From Elusimicrobiota bacterium (lineage in GTDB: Bacteria > Elusimicrobiota > Elusimicrobia > Elusimicrobiales > UBA9959): a DNA stretch of 20,267 nt. The stretch is taken from NCBI GenBank assembly GCA_003450815.1, contig DMES01000032.1:9672-29938 (forward strand), given 5' to 3'. The translations under genes were made by a program, and so were the position numbers. Positions 13,079 to 20,267 of this stretch are shown one piece after another (the stretch's first letter is position 1; the number at the start of each line of letters is the position of its first letter). The notes below the pieces were generated by a model, which was not told where the DNA came from, did not search any database, and worked only from the letters and a program-made list of their open reading frames with translations.

Positions 13079-16000
13079 TCTGATTACGGCAAATTTTTTA
13101 ATAACTTTTTCGGCGCCGCCGGACATATTTTTAACGCGCAGTATGTAAACATATACTCCCGAAGCCATTTTTTCACCGGACATATTCCAGGTTATTACGT
13201 AACCGTGGCCTGAGTCGCCTACTACGCTGTCGGCCGAATAACTATCCAGAGTCTTTATCAGCCGGCCGCTTATGTCAAACACCTCCACCACGGCCTCAAA
13301 GGCGCCCGCAGCCAGAGAAGTGTAAAAATGGAAATTAACAATTTTGCCCGCCGGGTTCGGATAGGCGTAAACCTTGTCCTTATTTAACAGCTCAAACTTG
13401 GGCGAGAACATAAAATTCTGCCCGGCTTTAAGGGACACAACTTCCATTTTGCTGAAATCGGAACCGTTGTATACCCGGATGGAATAGGTACCCGGCAGCA
13501 GGTTCGGAACCTTGAAAGCGCCATGCTGATCAGCGAAAGCGGCCCCTATGCGGCGCCCCTTGCGGTAAATTTCAACGAAAGGCATATTTTGCGCTGGGCG
13601 TACTTCCCTGGTGGTGTAGGCCGCGGAGAGCTTAGGATGCGAGGCCGGCAGGAAATGCTCTGGTATAAAGCCAGAAATGCTGGCCAGCATATAGGTTATG
13701 CTAAGGCCGAAATTAACCCCTTCGGAGCCGTTAGCTATACCATCCTTGGAAACCGAACTCTCTATGTCGTCCGCCGCCCAAGTGGCTTTAACCGTGAAGT
13801 TAGCGGAACCCAGGTCGCTTATTGAATAAATGCCTGAAGTATCGGTAAAATCGGACCCCTCCAGCGCGCCGTTAGGCGCAAAAGCCTCCAGAAGCACACC
13901 TGTAATAGGATAGCCCGCCCCGTCTTTTATCAAACCGCTTATACCGCCGTAATTACTGGAGCCGGCCATGGCAACAGCCTCATTTGAGGCGCCGGACCAG
14001 TTATGGGCGTCGTCGGCGGTCCATATGGTGAAATAATGTGAAGAGGACGCCGTAAGCCCCGATACCACCAAATAGCGCGTAGAGCCCGCTGTCACAGCGG
14101 CAGTGGTTATTTCAACCTGCGCGCTGGTAGTGGAAACAGCGGCCCCTGTGAAGGTGGAATGGGCTATTTTATAGGTGCCGCTAAGCAGATATCCTACAGG
14201 GCCGTTATCGCCGGCAGAAGTCCAGAACAAAACCACAGCCCCCGGCAGATTTGACACAACGGCTGCCAGATTAAGTGTCGCCGGCGGCGGGGTATTGTCA
14301 TAGTATGTAAAAGTGGAGCCATAAATGCCGAAAGCGCCGGCGTTGGCCGGGAACGATTTATCGGAAGCGCGGATGTCGGCATAGTAAGCTGTTCCGTGCG
14401 TAAGGCTGTCGCGCAAAATATCGTTAAAATTCCATGTCCAGTAGGCGGTCGTTCCGGCCGGCAGAGATGTCTGATTAGCGGTCCATAAAGACTGGCTGTT
14501 ATTCCACCATAGGCCATCCGAAACCCGCCGCAAAACCGCCTCGTCCAGCGACACGCCCGAGGCAGCGTCGGCGGATGTACCGCTTATTGAGGATATGGAA
14601 TAAGCGGCTGAGCCGTCAGCTGGCGATATTACCCGGGCTTCTGGCGGCTGAGAATCGTAAATGAAAGTATAAGTGGCGAAAAGTTGCGAATAGTCGCCCG
14701 CCGAATCCGAAGAACGGGCTATAACCTCGTATTGAATACCGTCAGCCAAAACCAAATTAGCGAAGGCGAAGGTAAATGCGCCGGACAGGTCGGAGGCGTC
14801 ATACCAGAAATGCGAGGCGGCAAGGAATGAGGTTCCGTTCCAATAGAAGCCGGTGGATCTATCCCTGACTGCGACCTCGGTGCCCAGCACGGCATGCGAG
14901 TTGGTCTCGGAGGTGTTACCAGATACATAAGTTAAAGTTGACAGGTAAGCCAGGTCCGAAGCCGGCGCGGTTATTACTACCATCGGCCCGCTTACATTCT
15001 TGATTATGGCGAAAGCGTCCACAAGCGTGCGTGTTGACCCGGCCACATCCACCGCCCGCAGGCTGAAATAATTGGAGGTGGAATTAACCAGGCGCGCAAA
15101 ATCATAAGAAATAACCGGCTCGTAATATGTGCTACCGGAAGTAAGCCCTGTCAGATCCGTCCAACCCTTAACGGCGCCGTCGCCGAAGTTCTTATTTGCG
15201 CTTATGCTGTACTGCACCCGGTTAAGCCCCGAAAAAGCGTCATCAAAGCGCAGGCCATCCACATCTCCCGGATATTGGCTGTACCATACGGCTGGCGTGC
15301 TGTAACTAACGGTGATAAAAGGCGGCGTGGTATCTTTCAGGACTGAAAAGACATCTATTGATGTGGAGGACTGCCCCACATTATCAATGGCCCGCACGGA
15401 GATATAGTTCAGCCCCTCATACATATTGGTCCAGACGGCCTGTGGTATAACCCAGTTTTGCGCATAAGCGGGCGCATTAATGCCGGTAACGGCGTCGCTC
15501 CATGGCGCCACTATCCCTGAGGCGCCGCCAGCCTTGGTGGCAGCCTGCACCTGGAATCCGGAAAGGCCGGAGTCGCCGGCTCCGTTATCAAAAAAATCCA
15601 CATCATATGCAAAAGCGGCGGCGCGGCGCCATAAGGCGTCATCGGCCTGATTATCCGTTATAGTAGGACTGGAGGTATCAAGCGCGGGGTCAAAGACAGT
15701 CATAAGCGAAGGCAGCGCAATAAATCTTGAAGCGCGGCCGGCCTCGTTTAAAACCCGCACCTTGGCGTAAAAAGTGGTATTAGCCTGAAGATCGGTGAGG
15801 AAAGCGGACAACTGGGTGGTGGCAGATGAATGCGCAATTGAATAATCGGGATAGCTTGAATATAAAAGCTCGTACGCGGAGCCCGGCTGATTTCCGCCGG
15901 AAAGCCAGTTAGCGGAGGCGCCAATAATGCCGACATTGGTCCAGGGAGCGGTGCCCGGTAAGGCGGCGTAAGTAAGGGCGGAGCCCGCGGCGGAATAGGA

Positions 16001-17680
16001 AGTTTCCACAAAGAGCCGGTTGCGGGCCCTGGCCCTGAGGTAATAAGTAACGCCCGGTTCCAGCTCAGCGAAACTCCAGTTATAGCCGCTCATCCAACCA
16101 GAATCTTTGCGGCCGACCGCGAAATTTGTATCCGGCGATATTTCAACCAAATAGCCGGTTCCACTGAGGATGGAAACAAAAATGTCGTCTTTAGCATGGG
16201 AGCCGTCGGACCCGCCAAAAACATAAAGCCTGTCGCTAAAAATCTCAGCGGTCTGAAATTGGCGGGACGAGTTCAGGGGAGTATAAGCGAACCAGGGGGC
16301 TGAGGCCGCAGGGTTAGCGGAAACCGTGCTGAAAAAAACCGCGTTTTGGGCGGCCCCGCCGCTGTTGCCGCCTATAACATAAAGGACATTCGCCGCAGTT
16401 AGCGTTTTATGGCCGTAACGCGGGGCTGGAAGCGAAGCGTAAGACGCCCATGAACCTGAAATTTCGCCAGAGGCGTCCAGCGCCGCTACCCATACCTCGC
16501 TTTTAGCCGAGGCCCCGTCTTTGCCGCCTGCCACATAAAAGCGGTTGGCAAGAAAAGTCATGGTATGGGCGTACCTTGGCGCGGGCAGGTTTGTGGCGGT
16601 TCCCCAGGGGCCTAAGGTTCCATCATCCCCCAGTTCGGTCTTATAAACAGCCGCTGAAACACCGAAGCCGCTGGTATAGCCGCCTGAAACATACAGTTTG
16701 TTTCCCGCTAAAGCGGCGGCGTGGAAATAAAGCACAGAGGGCAGATTCGCCTCATGTTCCCAGGCGCCTAAAATGCCGGCCGAGGAAATATCCGCGGACC
16801 ACACCGCTGAACGCGTTCCCAGACTGTTATAGCCGCCAAGCACATACAGCCGGCCGCGCGCGGCTACAAGCTGATGCGCATAGAGCGCCTCGGGCATATA
16901 GCCCGCCGTCTGCCAGGGCGCAAGGCCCGCCGCATTAAGTCCGGCGCGGTAAACAGCGCTTGAAAAATACACGCCGTCATAGCCGCCGGAAACAAACAGC
17001 TGCGAGCCGTAAACCGCCGATGCCTGCCCATAACGCGGAGCCGGCATGGTTAAGGGCGCATTCTCCCAGGCGGAGCCTGAGACCGGCGGCGGATTATCAA
17101 AAACCGAGAAAGACAAATTCAGCGTATTATGGCCCACATCGTCAAAGTGAAAACTCCCCGATGAAACAGCCGCGGCCAGAGTAACCACGGTGGTAGACGC
17201 GAAAGGGGAATAATCCCCTTCCATGTAGTTGGCAAGGACAAAATTATAGAAGCTGGCATTGGGGGTAAGGCTCTCCACCGGACGACCGGTCTCGTCGGTG
17301 GAATAAAACACCATGTAAGGCTCTACGCCGGCCCAGGTTGAAACAAAAATATCGTATGTGGTTCCAGGCGGGTTGGTTTGGCCGAGCGAAAGCGCATAAC
17401 CGCTTACGTTCGCATTGGAATAATCAACGATGGGACTGCCGACCATGCGCGAATAGAATCCAGATTCAAGCGATATCACACCGGCGCTGGGAGAACTGTA
17501 AGCCACTCCCCCCAGGGCGCCGTCCAGGGTAAAAATCCCCCCCGCCTGGCCCAGCGCGCCGGAAGAGAATTCCGAAGCGTCCCCCAGCACAGTGATATTA
17601 TCCGCCGTTTTTCCAACGGTCGCCGCGGCCTGAGCGATGAACAGGCCTAAAACCGTAGCCGCAAGCAGCTTTGTTTTCAT
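13076..17680 (-). CDS. Giant secreted kelch-propeller / Ig-FN3 protein with FlgD/T9SS-like C-terminal domain
   Basis: From ATG 17680 it has 1,534 residues; ATG 17722 adds 14 and cannot be excluded. A signal peptide (LLAATVLGLFIAQAAA) opens it. Numbered from 17722, residues about 218-520 contain six kelch-type blades about 50 residues apart, each with a GG pair (246, 296, 347, 399, 451, 503) and often PAPRYGH, giving a six-bladed propeller. FN3/Ig-like modules follow (about 525-1280), then two carboxypeptidase-regulatory-like modules (about 1280-1440). The last 95 residues, from YAYPNPAGKIVNF through VFDISGRLIKTL and SGVYVYILRV to a basic end KKFAVIR, match the FlgD-Ig or type IX sorting-domain pattern. 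It is therefore probably a cell-surface or released protein. Its ligand is unknown. It ends 57 bases before the barrel gene and follows the fiber-like gene. Confidence 0.85.
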   Translation of the reverse strand: MKTKLLAATVLGLFIAQAAATVGKTADNITVLGDASEFSSGALGQAGGIFTLDGALGGVAYSSPSAGVISLESGFYSRMVGSPIVDYSNANVSGYALSLGQTNPPGTTYDIFVSTWAGVEPYMVFYSTDETGRPVESLTPNASFYNFVLANYMEGDYSPFASTTVVTLAAAVSSGSFHFDDVGHNTLNLSFSVFDNPPPVSGSAWENAPLTMPAPRYGQASAVYGSQLFVSGGYDGVYFSSAVYRAGLNAAGLAPWQTAGYMPEALYAHQLVAARGRLYVLGGYNSLGTRSAVWSADISSAGILGAWEHEANLPSVLYFHAAALAGNKLYVSGGYTSGFGVSAAVYKTELGDDGTLGPWGTATNLPAPRYAHTMTFLANRFYVAGGKDGASAKSEVWVAALDASGEISGSWASYASLPAPRYGHKTLTAANVLYVIGGNSGGAAQNAVFFSTVSANPAASAPWFAYTPLNSSRQFQTAEIFSDRLYVFGGSDGSHAKDDIFVSILSGTGYLVEISPDTNFAVGRKDSGWMSGYNWSFAELEPGVTYYLRARARNRLFVETSYSAAGSALTYAALPGTAPWTNVGIIGASANWLSGGNQPGSAYELLYSSYPDYSIAHSSATTQLSAFLTDLQANTTFYAKVRVLNEAGRASRFIALPSLMTVFDPALDTSSPTITDNQADDALWRRAAAFAYDVDFFDNGAGDSGLSGFQVQAATKAGGASGIVAPWSDAVTGINAPAYAQNWVIPQAVWTNMYEGLNYISVRAIDNVGQSSTSIDVFSVLKDTTPPFITVSYSTPAVWYSQYPGDVDGLRFDDAFSGLNRVQYSISANKNFGDGAVKGWTDLTGLTSGSTYYEPVISYDFARLVNSTSNYFSLRAVDVAGSTRTLVDAFAIIKNVSGPMVVITAPASDLAYLSTLTYVSGNTSETNSHAVLGTEVAVRDRSTGFYWNGTSFLAASHFWYDASDLSGAFTFAFANLVLADGIQYEVIARSSDSAGDYSQLFATYTFIYDSQPPEARVISPADGSAAYSISSISGTSADAASGVSLDEAVLRRVSDGLWWNNSQSLWTANQTSLPAGTTAYWTWNFNDILRDSLTHGTAYYADIRASDKSFPANAGAFGIYGSTFTYYDNTPPPATLNLAAVVSNLPGAVVLFWTSAGDNGPVGYLLSGTYKIAHSTFTGAAVSTTSAQVEITTAAVTAGSTRYLVVSGLTASSSHYFTIWTADDAHNWSGASNEAVAMAGSSNYGGISGLIKDGAGYPITGVLLEAFAPNGALEGSDFTDTSGIYSISDLGSANFTVKATWAADDIESSVSKDGIANGSEGVNFGLSITYMLASISGFIPEHFLPASHPKLSAAYTTREVRPAQNMPFVEIYRKGRRIGAAFADQHGAFKVPNLLPGTYSIRVYNGSDFSKMEVVSLKAGQNFMFSPKFELLNKDKVYAYPNPAGKIVNFHFYTSLAAGAFEAVVEVFDISGRLIKTLDSYSADSVVGDSGHGYVITWNMSGEKMASGVYVYILRVKNMSGGAEKVIKKFAVIR

Positions 17681-17806
17681 CTTCCGACCTGATCGCGCAG
17701 CATTATGATTTTTTGAGGACATGTTTTTCTAAGAACATTCCCCGCTTACAACCAGTCAAAATTTTCTCTTTTTACATTTAAGCGTTTAAGCAACGTCCCC
17801 TGATAC

Positions 17807-20267
17807 TTACTGTGTCACCCACGATCCCTCGCCGCCCACCAGCATCCATCGAACTGGGCTAACGCTGACCAGCCTGAGCGTTATAGCGGCGTACTGTGGT
17901 GAGACGGAATCATTGGAAATAGTTCCGGCAGCGGCAGAATCAGAAATAAAATGGCCCGCTGGCGCCTGTATGATCACCTTGCCTGTGCCAAGTTTAACAA
18001 TTGTAAACTGCGCGCCTATATCCAGGGCAGTGATTGGAGACGGCAAAGTAAAAGTTCGCTGCACAGCGGCGTCCACTACGATTGTTTTGCCGAAATCGGC
18101 AGCTGTAAACACTATATCGGTAGCGATGGTCTGTGTGAGGTGTTTTGCAAGTCTAACAGTGCCGTTGACATCCAGTGACGCCGAAGGGCTTGTTGTCCCG
18201 ATGCCAACATCACCGTTCCCTTTTATCACAAAGGCATCCGCATTTAATGTTCCAGTAGTAACCCGCACCATATCCTGGGAATATAAGGCAGTAGTTGATG
18301 AAATGTGCAGATTTGCCAGCGGGGACACCGCTCCGATACCAACTCTGCCGATACCCAGATCCCCAAAAATAGCGCCGCCGATATTCAGAAAATATGAGGA
18401 GGAGCCCAACGGGGCATCCTGGTCATAACCGATTATTATGTTCCTCGACCCCGTATTTAAAATGTCACCAGCTTGGAAACCCAGCAGGATATTATCGCTG
18501 CCGGTGGTAAGGCCAAAACCGGCCATATACCCCATAATAGTGGAACTTGAGAAGGAGTTTAATCCGCTGCCATAACCGGCTTCTTCACCGAATATGGCGT
18601 TAGCGCTGCCTGTCTGGTTATTAAAAGCCGCGTTATTTCCGATAACTACATTGTTTGATCCTGTAGTATTCTTGTCGGCGGATTGATAGCCTATAAATGA
18701 GTTATCGTGGCCCGCAGTATTAAACTGTCCACTCCACTTTCCAAAAAACGAGTTATACTCGCCAATGTCATTGGCCATACCCGAACCATAGCCCATGAAC
18801 GCATTATTGGATGCACTGGTGTTGGCATAACCAGCCCAGGCTCCAACAAATGCGTTATAATTGCCGAATGTGTCTTTAAATCCGGCAAAGCGACCGACAA
18901 AGACATTCTCAGTCCCGCTGTTGGCTGCAGTCCATGCCCCGGCCTGGTGACCAAGCGTCACATTATACTCCCCCGTGTTATTAATACCAGCCTGATACCC
19001 GGCAAACAGGTTATAGTTTCCCGTAGCGTTCAAGCCGGCCTGTGAGCCCAGATATGCGTTATAACTGCCGGCAGCGTTGCCATAACCAGCTTGGTAGCCG
19101 GCAAAAATATTATCAGTACCCGTGTTAATCTTTCCAGCGTCAATGCCTAAACCCAAACTGTAGTTTCCCGGCAATAGCGCAAGCACCGTGCTCCCGTTTA
19201 TCTGGTAGCGTGTGAGAGTATTAATATTCCCCGCCACATCCAGCATCCCAGTAGGCGTCATTGTTCCGATGCCGACCTTGCCGCTTCCTTTTATCACAAA
19301 TACATCCGCATTTGCTGTTCCAGTAGTAACCCGCACCATATCCTGATCAGGTAAAGCGGTAGTTGATGAAATATGCAGATTTGCCTGCGGAGACGGCAAT
19401 CCGATGCCTATTCTGCCGTTTCCTAAAACCGTAAATTTCGGGTTTCCATAATTGCGGATCTCAAATAGAGGTCTAGTCACCGGATTACTCAGGAAACTTG
19501 AATCAAAAACGGCCATGGGACCAGTCTCTGTACCAATGACATCTGTAAGGGTCTTAATAGTGAACACGTCCTCTTCATCGTCATGTCCATTTACTACAAT
19601 TGCAGGACGGAACTCCCCATTCACTGTGCTTAAATTGGAAAATTTAAGAGAGGACTCAGCATCACTGACCCTTAATAAGGCTAAGGTTTCCGCCACTCCG
19701 GTTTCAGCAGGCTTATCCATATGCAGCATTGCCCGCGGGGTCGTGGTCCCGATACCAATACTCCCGTTCACGAATATATTCGTGCTGAAGGTCACACCGG
19801 TAGCCATAGTGGTTATGGAACTCACCGTAATGGAAGAAACGCCAATTATATTAAAAGTAGCCATGTTCAGCGTGGTGGTGGCTATGTGGTTGCCCAGCCC
19901 GTCGTCGCGAACATTAAACAGGCCGGACCCATCGCCATAATACTTTGCGGCGGAACTAAAGCCTACTACGTACATATTGCTGGAAATATACACACCGCCG
20001 CCCTGCGCGGCTGTAGCAGGCGACTCAAACACATTCTCACCGTAACTGACCGTGTTAAGATTGTAAATGCTGGAGCCAGCGGCAAAATACACATGGCTTG
20101 ACACATACAACCCGCCATACTGTGACAAGCTGGCGGATGACATAAACACATTCGCCTTATAAGTGATGGTGCTGACATTGCTGATACCAAACCCAGACAT
20201 ATTCACCGTGGTGGTGGCTATGTGGTTGCCCAGCGCACCCCAATCATAGGCCGTGTTCCAATTTGCG
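17807..20267 (-). CDS. Fiber-like secreted protein with YadA-head-like repeats, N-terminus outside the window
   Basis: The frame is open to the window edge, so the real start lies upstream; only the C-terminal 819 residues are seen. It begins with NTAYDWGALGNHIATTT and a second GLGNHIATTTLNM about 105 residues later, a module spacing typical of long fiber proteins. Blocks with the motif VGIGTTxPxAxLDV/HIS occur four or five times. The middle (visible residues about 380-615) holds roughly 14 repeats of about 17 residues, consensus TGxxNxxxGYQAGxxN, like the heads of trimeric autotransporters and of tail-fiber/S74-type proteins. A distinct C-terminal domain of about 110 residues follows, ending GEGSWVTQ; no S74 chaperone catalytic region is apparent. 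It likely forms a trimeric surface fiber or adhesin. No phage structural genes accompany it. The 84-base gap to the kelch gene has no hairpin, so the two may be co-transcribed. Confidence 0.8.
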   Translation of the reverse strand, partial: ANWNTAYDWGALGNHIATTTVNMSGFGISNVSTITYKANVFMSSASLSQYGGLYVSSHVYFAAGSSIYNLNTVSYGENVFESPATAAQGGGVYISSNMYVVGFSSAAKYYGDGSGLFNVRDDGLGNHIATTTLNMATFNIIGVSSITVSSITTMATGVTFSTNIFVNGSIGIGTTTPRAMLHMDKPAETGVAETLALLRVSDAESSLKFSNLSTVNGEFRPAIVVNGHDDEEDVFTIKTLTDVIGTETGPMAVFDSSFLSNPVTRPLFEIRNYGNPKFTVLGNGRIGIGLPSPQANLHISSTTALPDQDMVRVTTGTANADVFVIKGSGKVGIGTMTPTGMLDVAGNINTLTRYQINGSTVLALLPGNYSLGLGIDAGKINTGTDNIFAGYQAGYGNAAGSYNAYLGSQAGLNATGNYNLFAGYQAGINNTGEYNVTLGHQAGAWTAANSGTENVFVGRFAGFKDTFGNYNAFVGAWAGYANTSASNNAFMGYGSGMANDIGEYNSFFGKWSGQFNTAGHDNSFIGYQSADKNTTGSNNVVIGNNAAFNNQTGSANAIFGEEAGYGSGLNSFSSSTIMGYMAGFGLTTGSDNILLGFQAGDILNTGSRNIIIGYDQDAPLGSSSYFLNIGGAIFGDLGIGRVGIGAVSPLANLHISSTTALYSQDMVRVTTGTLNADAFVIKGNGDVGIGTTSPSASLDVNGTVRLAKHLTQTIATDIVFTAADFGKTIVVDAAVQRTFTLPSPITALDIGAQFTIVKLGTGKVIIQAPAGHFISDSAAAGTISNDSVSPQYAAITLRLVSVSPVRWMLVGGEGSWVTQ
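18198..18350. repeat. Internal DNA duplication, copy 1 (partner at 19266-19418)
   Basis: This 153-base stretch aligns without gaps to 19266-19418, an offset of 1,068 bases. By eye roughly four fifths of positions match, including a 27-base identical run. It encodes the ANLHISSTTAL...VFVIKG...VGIG block that flanks the head-repeat region. Confidence 0.85.
18416..19123 (-). repeat. Array of about 14 degenerate head-type repeats (about 51 bases each)
   Basis: The encoded unit TGxxNxxxGYQAGxxN recurs about 14 times with a period of 15-20 residues. The units are conserved at protein level, but their DNA has diverged, which argues for an old, selected array rather than a fresh tandem expansion. 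Confidence 0.8.
19266..19418. repeat. Internal DNA duplication, copy 2 (partner at 18198-18350)
   Basis: Second member of the 153-base duplicated block inside the fiber-like gene, upstream (in coding sense) of the head-repeat array. It is in the same orientation and frame as the other copy. Confidence 0.85.

Noticed and set aside
17723..17806. TTGACT on the minus strand as a promoter for the kelch gene, plus a tandem GCTTAAAC/GCTTAAAT repeat
   Set aside because: No acceptable -10 box lies at 16-18 bases from TTGACT, and the 8-base tandem repeat is too short to interpret.
18416..19123. Repeat array considered as a CRISPR array
   Set aside because: The units are coding, degenerate and in frame, with no constant direct repeat or unique spacers.
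17807..20267. Fiber-like gene as evidence of a prophage
   Set aside because: No tail, capsid, terminase, integrase or lysis genes are present; such repeat and VGIGT blocks are also common in bacterial secreted fiber proteins.

Overview
The window looks like a chromosomal piece of a Gram-negative, didermic bacterium. Signs of this are BAM-type outer-membrane barrels with an aromatic C-terminus, a PorV/UPF0164-type protein, many Sec signal peptides and OmpA-type peptidoglycan-binding domains. The mix of a PorV-like barrel, a very large secreted kelch/Ig protein with a FlgD/T9SS-like C-terminus and long fiber-like secreted proteins most resembles Elusimicrobiota or a related FCB/PVC-side lineage. 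That assignment is inference; no rRNA or other marker gene is present.

Layout. (1) Positions 1-4799, all minus strand: a PorV-like outer-membrane protein, then ispA-type prenyl synthase and dxs (isoprenoid precursor synthesis), then a LOG-family nucleotide phosphoribohydrolase cut by the window edge. A short repeat-rich spacer separates dxs from the LOG gene. (2) Positions 4904-6236: a secreted clostripain-family (C11) protease on the minus strand, followed by two tandem hairpin terminators. (3) Positions 6335-11106, plus strand: a tight five-gene operon encoding a FliF-FliG-like fusion, MotA, two different MotB-type proteins and an exported TPR protein. It ends at a strong convergent hairpin. 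(4) Positions 11105-20267, minus strand: an outer-membrane barrel protein with an N-terminal Ig-like domain, a roughly 1,534-residue kelch/Ig/FN3 secreted protein, and the C-terminal 819 residues of a fiber-like protein with YadA-head-like repeats.

The most striking item is the plus-strand operon. Its first gene joins one FliF periplasmic ring-building domain, a transmembrane helix and the middle and C-terminal domains of FliG in a single exported polypeptide. Next to it lies a complete MotA plus two MotB-type stator set. No rod, hook, filament, FliM/FliN or export gene is visible. I read this as a candidate minimal ion-driven envelope motor, in which a membrane-bound FliG surface is pushed by a MotA/MotB/MotB' stator. 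It may serve gliding or surface-protein movement rather than swimming. The neighbouring outer-membrane and giant surface proteins are plausible but unproven cargo or partners.

There are no tRNA or rRNA genes, insertion sequences, CRISPR arrays or phage genes that I can support. No stretch above 300 bases lacks a gene.
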